DNA of 64,000 nucleotides, from positions 62,001 to 126,000 of the forward strand of contig NZ_FMUX01000020.1 of the NCBI RefSeq assembly GCF_900101345.1, read 5' to 3'. This DNA comes from Desulfoluna spongiiphila (lineage in GTDB: Bacteria; Desulfobacterota; Desulfobacteria; Desulfobacterales; Desulfolunaceae). The notes below the pieces were generated by a model. It did no database searches. It was not told where the DNA came from and saw only the letters and a list, made by a program, of their open reading frames with translations. The position numbers and the translations under genes were made by a program. Below, one piece after another: positions 1-6,709 of the stretch. Each line of letters begins with the position of its first letter. The stretch's first letter is position 1.

Positions 1-708
1 AGCATGGCCGCCCTTGATTTTACCCACGAGGGCAAGACCGTGGATCGCCTGGTGGCCGTCAAACAGGTGGTGGACCGGTTTGTGGCCGGGCGAAGCGGGG
101 ACCGCATCGGCCTGGTGGTTTTCGGCACCGAGGCCTTCACCCAGATTCCCCTGACCCGGGATTACAACACCATCTCCTCGATCCTGGAAGAGGTGGAGAT
201 CGGCGCGGCAGGAGAGCAGACGGCCATCGGCGATGCCCTTGGGATTTCCCTGAAGCGTCTTGAGGACATTGAGAGCACCTCCAACGTTATTGTGCTCCTC
301 ACCGACGGGGAGAACACCGCAGGAGAGCTCGCCCCGCTTTTATCTGCGGAGCTTGCTGCCAAACGGGGCGTGAAGGTCTACACCATCGGTGTGGGGACGA
401 AGGGCAAGGTGCCCTTTCTCGTGGACCATCCCCTGTTTGGCAAGCGCTATGTCTACCAGGAGGTCTCCATGGACGAGGGGACCCTGAAAAAGATAGCGGC
501 AAAGACCGGCGGGCTCTACTTCCGCGCCGAGGACGCCGAGGCCCTGGAAAAAATATGGGCCACCATCGATCGCATGGAAAAAAGCGAGGTGGAGGTGACC
601 TCGTGGACCGAGTACAGCGAGTACTACCGGATTCCCCTTCTCATGGCCCTGGTTTTTCTTTTGACCTCCGTCACCCTGGGCAACACACGATTTTTGAGGG
701 TACCATGA
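1..708 (+). CDS. batA: BatA, VWA-domain protein (5' end outside window)
   Basis: The window opens inside this gene. The first codon reads Ser and continues SMAALDF, which fits the end of a MIDAS DxSxSM motif, so the real start and the first membrane segment lie upstream. Visible parts are the rest of a von Willebrand factor A domain (VVFGTEAF, and the TDGENT metal-site loop) and a C-terminal membrane helix in the last ~28 residues. The stop overlaps the next ATG by four bases (ATGA), typical of translational coupling. Family knowledge: Bat proteins are inner-membrane, periplasm-facing VWA/TPR proteins usually preceded by moxR and a DUF58 gene; that part is expected before the window. An exact biochemical role is not established. 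Assignment rests on the VWA fold and the batB-batC-batD-batE genes that follow. Confidence 0.9.
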   Translation, partial: SMAALDFTHEGKTVDRLVAVKQVVDRFVAGRSGDRIGLVVFGTEAFTQIPLTRDYNTISSILEEVEIGAAGEQTAIGDALGISLKRLEDIESTSNVIVLLTDGENTAGELAPLLSAELAAKRGVKVYTIGVGTKGKVPFLVDHPLFGKRYVYQEVSMDEGTLKKIAAKTGGLYFRAEDAEALEKIWATIDRMEKSEVEVTSWTEYSEYYRIPLLMALVFLLTSVTLGNTRFLRVP

Positions 709-2549
709 CCTTTGCAGACCTGCATATGCTTTACCTGATCTGGCTTGTGCCTGTCCTGGCGGCGATGTTCGCCTGGGGCGGCGTGCGGCGCAGGCGAATT
801 CTTACCTCTTTTGCCTCCGGCAGGAGCCGTTCTTCGGTGCTTCCGGAAAAGACAACGGGCAGGCGCCGCGTAAAGGCGGGGCTTATGGTCCTTTCGGTGC
901 TGTTTCTCATCCTCGCCCTGGCCGGGCCCCGGTACGGGTATGTCTGGCAGGAGGTGGAGAGAAAAGGGGTGGACATCATCGTGGCCCTGGACTGCTCCAA
1001 GAGCATGCTGGCCGGCGACGTCAAACCCTCTCGCCTGGAACGGGCCAAACGCGAGATCATCGACCTTCTGGCCATGCTGGAGGGGGATCGCATCGGCCTT
1101 GTGGCCTTTGCCGGTGAAGCCTTTCTCCAGTGTCCCCTGACCCTGGACTACAGCTCTTTCAATATGTTCCTTGAGGCCTTGTCCCCGGACTACCTGCCCG
1201 TGGGGGGCACCGACCTCCAAGGGGCCCTCACCGTGTCCATGGAGGCCTTTAAGTCCGAGGACGCAACGGACAAGGCCGTTATCCTCATCACCGACGGGGA
1301 GAGCACCGACGGCAACCCCGACGAGGTGGCAAAAAAGGCTGCAGAGCTGGGTATCAAGGTGTTTACCATCGGCGTGGGGAGCAAAGAGGGCGTGCCGGTG
1401 CCCGATGCCTCCGGCGGGTTCAAGAAGAACCGGGACGGCAGCATCTTGCTCTCCAAATTGGATGCGGCCACCCTCAAGCACATGGCGGCGTTGACCGGGG
1501 GCAGTTTCGTGCGCTCCGTGGCCGGAGACATGGACCTGGATGTCATCTACACTCAGGGCATCCGCAAGACCATGGAAGCCCGGTCCCTTGAGAGTTCCCG
1601 TAAAAAGGTGTGGGAGAACAGGTATCAATGGTTTCTGGGAGCCGCCATCCTTTGCCTGGTGGTGTATCTTGGTCTCGGAGACGCCAGGAAAAACGGGGCG
1701 GCCCTTATGATTGCCCTGTGCCTGGTGATGCCCAGGCCCGCAAGGGCCCTGGACCTTGCCTCTCCCCTTGAAAAGGGGGTCACGGCCTTTGATGCCGGAG
1801 ACTACGAGTCCGCCTTGACCCATTTCATCGAAGGGCAGCTGAGCGACCCCGACAACCCGGACATTGATTTCAACATCGGCACCGCCTATTATCGCCTGGG
1901 CAAATTTGACGAGGCTGCCCAAAGTTTTGAGCGGGCCGCCCGCTCCGAGGCGTCATCCCTTAAAAACAAAGCCCTCTACAACCTCGGCAACAGCCGGTTT
2001 AAAAAAGGTGAGGTGGAAAAGGCCATCGACACCTGGGAGAATCTCCTCAAAGCGTCCCCGGAAGACCGGAAAACCACCGAGAACCTTGCCTTTGCCAAAA
2101 AGAAACTTGAAGAGATGAAGCAGCAGCAAAAGGACCAGAAAGGACAAAAGGACCAGAAAGGACAGGGGGACAACAAGGAAAAGAAGGACGGAGATTCCCA
2201 GGCATCCGATGAAAAGAATCCGGGCCAGCAGGGCCAGGACGGCAAGGACTCCCAGGGCAAGGATAAGGACCAGCAGACCCCTTCCGGCGAAAAAGATCCC
2301 GGGAAAGACCAGGCAGGTCAACAGCCGCCTCCCCCATCCCCCGAGGAGGGAGACCAACAGCCTGGGGGGGACGGGGCCGAAGGCGGTGAGGAAGATCAAG
2401 CCGAGGGCATGCAGGGTAAGACCGGGGAGCAGGCCCCCGGAGATGAGGAGATGCAGCAGGCTGCCTCTGCCCTCAACCGATTAAAAGACAAACCCGGCGG
2501 CGTCATGATGCGACGCGCCGAAAAACGACGTGTGGAAAAGGACTGGTAG
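705..2549 (+). CDS. batB: BatB-BatC fusion: VWA domain plus TPR domain
   Basis: 614 residues from the ATG that overlaps the batA stop; longer in-frame extensions upstream lie inside batA and are rejected. Order of parts: two N-terminal membrane helices (about residues 7-25 and 64-88); a VWA domain with MIDAS DCSKS and TDGEST; a membrane helix after the VWA domain (WFLGAAILCLVVYLGL); a second hydrophobic segment ending PARA; three TPR-like repeats (for example NIGTAYYRLGKFDEAAQSFERA and ALYNLGNSRFKKGEVEKAI); then about 110 residues rich in Lys, Gln, Asp, Gly and Pro. In many bacteria BatB and BatC are separate proteins, so this is a fusion. The hydrophobic stretch before the TPRs looks like the former signal peptide of BatC. 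The low-complexity tail contains short direct DNA repeats near 2129-2165. Likely inner membrane with VWA and TPR domains in the periplasm. Confidence 0.9.
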   Translation: MTFADLHMLYLIWLVPVLAAMFAWGGVRRRRILTSFASGRSRSSVLPEKTTGRRRVKAGLMVLSVLFLILALAGPRYGYVWQEVERKGVDIIVALDCSKSMLAGDVKPSRLERAKREIIDLLAMLEGDRIGLVAFAGEAFLQCPLTLDYSSFNMFLEALSPDYLPVGGTDLQGALTVSMEAFKSEDATDKAVILITDGESTDGNPDEVAKKAAELGIKVFTIGVGSKEGVPVPDASGGFKKNRDGSILLSKLDAATLKHMAALTGGSFVRSVAGDMDLDVIYTQGIRKTMEARSLESSRKKVWENRYQWFLGAAILCLVVYLGLGDARKNGAALMIALCLVMPRPARALDLASPLEKGVTAFDAGDYESALTHFIEGQLSDPDNPDIDFNIGTAYYRLGKFDEAAQSFERAARSEASSLKNKALYNLGNSRFKKGEVEKAIDTWENLLKASPEDRKTTENLAFAKKKLEEMKQQQKDQKGQKDQKGQGDNKEKKDGDSQASDEKNPGQQGQDGKDSQGKDKDQQTPSGEKDPGKDQAGQQPPPPSPEEGDQQPGGDGAEGGEEDQAEGMQGKTGEQAPGDEEMQQAASALNRLKDKPGGVMMRRAEKRRVEKDW

Positions 2550-4289
2550 ATGAAACGCATGTTTCCCCTCTTGTTGACGATCCTGCTGTGCGGCTTGGGA
2601 GCCTCCGCCGTCCATGCCGAAGGGGCAAGGGCCGTGGTGGATACCAACCGGTTGAGGCTGGGCGAATCCCTGACCCTGCGCGTGGTCGCCGACTTTGACG
2701 ACGCCCGGGTCCACATGCCCGAGCTGGCCGACTTTCGTGTGTCTCCCCGGGGCACCAGCTCCCGGATGCAGATGATCAACGGGAGGACCACCCGGGAGGT
2801 CGAGAGCCTCTATCTGCTGGTCCCCTTGCGGACAGGGTCGCTGACCATCCCGGCCATTCCCGTTAAGGGACGCGGGGTGGTGGTGCACACGCAGCCCGTA
2901 ACGGTCCGGGTGGCAGAGCGGGGGGTAGCCTCTTCCACGGATCAGCCCTGGCGGGTCACGGCCGAGGTCTCCAACACCACCCCGTATGTGGGCGAACAGC
3001 TGGTGTGGACCTTCCGGTTCCAGACGGCGGCCCGGTTTCAGAATGCCCGGCTGGGAAAGCCTGATTTTGAAGGGTTTTCCTCGGACGAAATGGGCGAAGG
3101 GCGCGCCTTTGAACAGGTGATCAACGGGCGGCGATATGCGATCCATGAAGTGACCGAGCTGCTGATCCCCCAAAAATCGGGGGCCGTGGACATCAAACCG
3201 GCCAGCCTCTCTGTTTCCCTGGTCACGGGGCGCTCCCGACGGTCCCAGGACCCCTTCTTTGACGATTTTTTCTCCAGCCGTAGCGTGATGGAGCAGAAGC
3301 TGCTCACCACCGACGGGGTCTCCCTGACTGTCAGTCCCCTGCCTCCGTACTCCGGGGATGCTTCTTTTTCAGGGCTTGTGGGGGATTTCTCCTTTACGGC
3401 CTCCCTTGAAAAAGAGCAGGTCCAGGCAGGGGATCCCCTCACTCTGACCCTGACGATTTCAGGCACGGGCAATATTCGGGATGCCGCGGCCCCCCTTCTT
3501 TTTCTTCCCGGGGGGATGAAGCAGTATGGGGATACCCCCGTGGAGGAGATCGGCATGGGCCCCGGGGGCTGGCAGGGGCAAAAGACCTTTAAGACCGCCA
3601 TCGTTCCCTTGACGGCCGGAACGGTGACCATCCCCCCCGTCACCCTGGTGTGGTTTGATCCGAAATCCGGAAGCTACCGTACCCAGCGCTCCGGCCCCTT
3701 AGTGTTCACCGTAACGGAAAACAAAGCCGCCGAAGAGGTGGAGGTGTTTCAAGCCGGTGGTTCTGCCCCTTCGATGACGGGGGTGAAAGATGAGGTTCGG
3801 CTCAAAGGCCGGGATATCCTTCCCCTGAAGGTGGACCCGGACGCGGTGACCCACCGGGCGCCCATGTCCATGACCGTTTTCCTGGCATGGCTGGCCGGTC
3901 CCCTGGGACTTTGTCTCCTTGTCGCTTTTGGGCTCAAGCGGTTCACCCGGGATCTCAGTGTGGCACAAGCCCTGTCGCGAAAAGCCGCACGGGCCGTAAA
4001 GGACGCGGAAAAGGCCGTGGGTGACAACGATCTCTTTTACGAAAAGCTCCATGTGGCCCTTGCCGCTGTGATGGGCGCCCTTGCCGGGCGGCCCGTGGAG
4101 GGTATGACCGGCGAAGACATCCGGGGGATCGTAACAGGGGCCGGGGGGCGTGCCGAGGCAGCCGAGGCGTGTGTGGCTATTCTTTCGTGTGTGGAAGCCG
4201 CCCGATACGGCGGCGGGTCCGAAGGGCAAGGGGGACGCAAGGAGAAGCTACGGGTCCTTGGGCAGCTCGTAAAGGAGGTGAAAGCATGA
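2550..4289 (+). CDS. batD: BatD family protein
   Basis: 579 residues, starting directly after the batBC stop with no gap. There is a cleavable signal peptide (MKRMFPLLLTILLCGLG, cleavage near HAE), then a long beta-rich region of the BatD type. Its repeated immunoglobulin-like segments each begin with a conserved pattern of the form V.TNRLRLGESLTLRV or LEKEQVQAGDPLTLTLTISG. A single membrane helix follows at about residues 431-455 (MTVFLAWLAGPLGLCLLVAFGL), then a cytoplasmic helical tail. Family knowledge: BatD is an aerotolerance-associated periplasmic protein found only in bat operons. Its gene ends in a four-base ATGA overlap with batE. Confidence 0.92.
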   Translation: MKRMFPLLLTILLCGLGASAVHAEGARAVVDTNRLRLGESLTLRVVADFDDARVHMPELADFRVSPRGTSSRMQMINGRTTREVESLYLLVPLRTGSLTIPAIPVKGRGVVVHTQPVTVRVAERGVASSTDQPWRVTAEVSNTTPYVGEQLVWTFRFQTAARFQNARLGKPDFEGFSSDEMGEGRAFEQVINGRRYAIHEVTELLIPQKSGAVDIKPASLSVSLVTGRSRRSQDPFFDDFFSSRSVMEQKLLTTDGVSLTVSPLPPYSGDASFSGLVGDFSFTASLEKEQVQAGDPLTLTLTISGTGNIRDAAAPLLFLPGGMKQYGDTPVEEIGMGPGGWQGQKTFKTAIVPLTAGTVTIPPVTLVWFDPKSGSYRTQRSGPLVFTVTENKAAEEVEVFQAGGSAPSMTGVKDEVRLKGRDILPLKVDPDAVTHRAPMSMTVFLAWLAGPLGLCLLVAFGLKRFTRDLSVAQALSRKAARAVKDAEKAVGDNDLFYEKLHVALAAVMGALAGRPVEGMTGEDIRGIVTGAGGRAEAAEACVAILSCVEAARYGGGSEGQGGRKEKLRVLGQLVKEVKA

Positions 4290-5023
4290 AACGCATCCTG
4301 TGTGTGTTGGTTTTGTTGATTCCCGCGGTTGCCTTCGGGAGCGAGGCGTCCAAGGTCTTTTACGACGGCATCGCTCACTATGAGAAAGGGCGCTATGACG
4401 ACGCCCTTACGAGTTTCCTTTCCATTACCGAGCAGGGCATCGAAAACGGCAAATTGGCCTACAACCTGGGCAACACCTATATGCAGAAAGGGGACCTGGG
4501 ACGTGCCGTCCTCTGGTACGGTCGCGCCAACCGCCTGATGCCCAAAGACCCGGACCTGGTCTTCAACCGGAACCTGGCCCTCTCCCAGGTAAAGGACCGC
4601 CAGGAAGAGACGGCAAACCCTGTGGTGTCCGTCCTCTTTTTCTGGAAACAGGGGCTCCCCCTTAAAACCCTCCAGGGGCTTGCCATAGGTGCAGGATGTC
4701 TTTTCTGGACCCTGCTGGCCCTTGCGGTGCTGCTGCGCCGAATGCCCCTTAAAACAGCCGCTGCCGCCACCGGCGTTTTCTTTGCCCTCCTTGCCGCCAC
4801 CGCCCTCTGGGACACGGCCGCAGACGCCCGTATCCAAAAGGGCGTGGTCCTTCCCGAGGCCGTCTCCGTACGATCGGGCCTCGCCGATACCGCCACCGAA
4901 CTCTTTACCCTCCATGCGGGAAGCCGAGTCACCGTCGAGCAGGAACGCAACGGATGGATCCGCATCGCCTTTGCCCAGGGCAAAATCGGCTGGGTGAAAA
5001 AAGAGAGTGTCGGGGTGATTTGA
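4286..5023 (+). CDS. batE: BatE: TPR plus SH3-like domain protein
   Basis: 245 residues. The start at 4286 overlaps the batD stop and is served by AAAGGAGGTG at 4271-4280; a longer frame from 4169 is rejected because it lies inside batD. Visible: signal peptide (MKRILCVLVLLIPAVAFGS), two to three TPR motifs (YEKGRYDDALTSFLSI, LAYNLGNTYMQKGDLGRAV), two membrane helices at about 135-155 and 160-178, and a C-terminal bacterial SH3-like domain (VSVRSGLADTATELFTLHAG ending GWVKKESVGVI). This is the standard BatE layout. It is the last gene of the operon; a block of hairpin repeats follows immediately. Confidence 0.92.
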   Translation: MKRILCVLVLLIPAVAFGSEASKVFYDGIAHYEKGRYDDALTSFLSITEQGIENGKLAYNLGNTYMQKGDLGRAVLWYGRANRLMPKDPDLVFNRNLALSQVKDRQEETANPVVSVLFFWKQGLPLKTLQGLAIGAGCLFWTLLALAVLLRRMPLKTAAAATGVFFALLAATALWDTAADARIQKGVVLPEAVSVRSGLADTATELFTLHAGSRVTVEQERNGWIRIAFAQGKIGWVKKESVGVI

Positions 5024-5029
5024 GGTGCC

Positions 5030-5220
5030 TTTGGAGCGCCGCACTCCTGTGCGGCATTCGCACGACAATGGTATCCCGGACCATGCTTTCGGATCAGATA
5101 GTCAATATGCCCACCTAACGACAAGAGGGCGCATGCCGTAGCCTAAAAAAGCCGCACGGAGTGCGGCGCTCCATAAACGACCCGAAGCCTTTGGAGCGCC
5201 GCACTCCTGTGCGGCATGCG
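5030..5220. repeat. Three copies of a GCCGCAC/GTGCGGC hairpin repeat
   Basis: A unit reading TTTGGAGCGCCGCACTCCTG followed by TGCGGC occurs in forward orientation at 5029-5055 and 5189-5215, and inverted at 5151-5174. Each forms a short stem of GCCGCAC with GTGCGGC: 5038-5044/5049-5055, 5151-5157/5161-5167 and 5198-5204/5209-5215. The middle copy is shorter by one base in its loop. The copies lie between the convergent 3' ends of batE and the MBL gene, a typical REP/BIME-like arrangement. They may also stop transcription or protect 3' ends; no T-run follows, so a rho-independent terminator is not claimed. Confidence 0.8.
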
Positions 5221-5252
5221 TTTCGCAACGACGTTGACCCATACCGGTTTAA

Positions 5253-6092
5253 CTAAAACGTCAGCACTGTTCCGGTGTGGACCGGACGATACACGTCTCC
5301 CATGCGGGATATGAGCCCTTTGAGGTGCTCCGGCCCGCCGCTGCAGTGGCAGATCATGACGTGGGGGATTTTTTGCTCCAGAAGGTAATCGGTGGTGCGC
5401 TCAATGCGAGCGGGGTCTGCTTCCACCAGGTGGGTGCCGCCGATGACCGCGTGGATGGGTTCATCAAACACGTGTTTTACCTTCTCCAGGATATTGACCA
5501 CCCCGGGGTGTGAGCACCCCAGCACCACCACCAATCCCTTCATGGTTTTCATGACGAGGACCTGTTCCTCGGAAAAGTCATCGACCTCACGGCCTCCGTT
5601 TCGTTCCACCACAAATCGCTGGTTGATGTGCTCAAAGGGGCAGGTCCGTTCAAATCCCGTGACGGAGTAGACCCCCGGAAACACCTCTTTGGCATCCCCT
5701 TCGATTTCGTGGACCGCAACCCCCGCTCCGCTAATCTCCTCTTTGGAAAATGCATTGCCCAGAAAGGCTTCTCCCGTCACCCTGAAGCCGTATTTCCTGT
5801 TAAAGAACCCGGGCCGTACAAACAGGTTTGTGGCCCGTTTTCCGGCATGCTCGACAAAGGCCTTGTACCCGCCGGAGTGGTCATAATGGCCGTGGCTGAT
5901 AAACACCGAGTCCACCGCCTCGGTTCGGATGCCAAGGCGTTTGGCGTTTCTCAAAAACATTTCTGTAGAGCCCGTATCAAAGAGAAAGGAGGCCTCTCCA
6001 GCCTCAATGTAAAAGGACAACCCGTGTTCGGCTTCCAGCTGGGTGTTCTCTCCGAGTGAATTTTCCACAAGTGTGGTGATTGATACCTTCAT
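5253..6092 (-). CDS. MBL-fold metallo-hydrolase (COG1237-like)
   Basis: 279 residues from ATG 6092, preceded by AAAGGA at a good distance; a nine-residue longer start at 6119 lacks a ribosome site. The metallo-beta-lactamase metal motif is HGHYDHSGG near residue 67. Further ligands are probably the His in GCSHPGV and the terminal-third HCSGG. The N-terminus (ITTLVENSLGENTQLEAEHG) matches the group named 7,8-dihydropterin-6-methyl-4-(beta-D-ribofuranosyl)-aminobenzene-5'-phosphate synthase-like. Real substrates of bacterial members are mostly unknown, so only the fold and hydrolase class are firm. No signal peptide; cytoplasmic. It stands alone, convergent with the bat operon. Confidence 0.85.
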   Translation of the reverse strand: MKVSITTLVENSLGENTQLEAEHGLSFYIEAGEASFLFDTGSTEMFLRNAKRLGIRTEAVDSVFISHGHYDHSGGYKAFVEHAGKRATNLFVRPGFFNRKYGFRVTGEAFLGNAFSKEEISGAGVAVHEIEGDAKEVFPGVYSVTGFERTCPFEHINQRFVVERNGGREVDDFSEEQVLVMKTMKGLVVVLGCSHPGVVNILEKVKHVFDEPIHAVIGGTHLVEADPARIERTTDYLLEQKIPHVMICHCSGGPEHLKGLISRMGDVYRPVHTGTVLTF

Positions 6093-6485
6093 GATTGGTT
6101 TCCTTTGGGTTGACGACACAGCCCGGCCACAGGGAGGGGCTGTTTATAACTCTTGTGTGAAGAGTGCAGTATTGTCCCATGGCGGGATAGAAGTCAATGG
6201 CCCATGGGAGGGCTGGTCGGATCCCCGCGGCACATGTCACGGGGGCCTTTACAGGCTGTAAAGAAAAAGGACAATCCGGTTTGGAATAAATCTCGGAAGG
6301 AATGATGTGTGGTTTGGGTAACTTATTGATATCTCTGCAGATAGAGCTATGTGTTTTCTTCCTGCGCCGATTGGCACGGTCGTTGCCACCTTTTTGAAGG
6401 AGCCGGTACACAAGGCGTATATCGCAGAGACAAATAGGATGATGCGGAGTGCATATAATGGGTAGGGGTTGATTAAAAGCAAAAC

Positions 6486-6503
6486 CCCGGGACATGTCCC
6501 GGG
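6486..6503. repeat. Perfect 18-bp palindrome CCCGGGACATGTCCCGGG
   Basis: Self-complementary over all 18 bases and followed on the minus strand by GTTTTGCTTTT. It could be a weak minus-strand terminator behind the kinase gene, or a protein-binding site. It lies 207 bp downstream of the kinase stop, beyond a stronger terminator. Confidence 0.55.
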
Positions 6504-6621
6504 ATTGGATGGGCCTGAGGCGCAGGGCCTTCATCGCGTATTTTTAAAAAATCCCATGGCAGAAACAGGCATGAGAGAAAGGAGGTTTTCCGCATCGCAA
6601 CCGTCCGCGATGCAGGAGGTG

Positions 6622-6670
6622 AAAAAACCGTAGCGTCCCGGATCCCCTGACCGGGCGGTACGGTTTTTTT
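6622..6670. terminator. Bidirectional rho-independent terminator
   Basis: A-run, then CCGTA-GCG-TCCCGG, loop ATCCCCTGA, then CCGGG-CGG-TACGG and eight T. The stem is GC-rich with one small internal mismatch, flanked by A6 on one side and T8 on the other, so it can act in both directions. On the minus strand it sits about 40 bp behind the stop of the hybrid kinase gene. On the plus strand there is no annotated gene to terminate. Confidence 0.8.
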
Positions 6671-6709
6671 TGCCCTTGCAAGGCCGTCCCTTTCGGAGCC
6701 TGCCCGCAT

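Noticed and set aside
624..1922. A 432-codon open frame opposite the batB-batC gene
   Set aside because: Lies fully inside a well-supported gene on the other strand; long antisense frames are common in high-GC genes. The same applies to frames at 11430-12812, 22291-23658, 24225-25559 and 31429-32571 on the plus strand.
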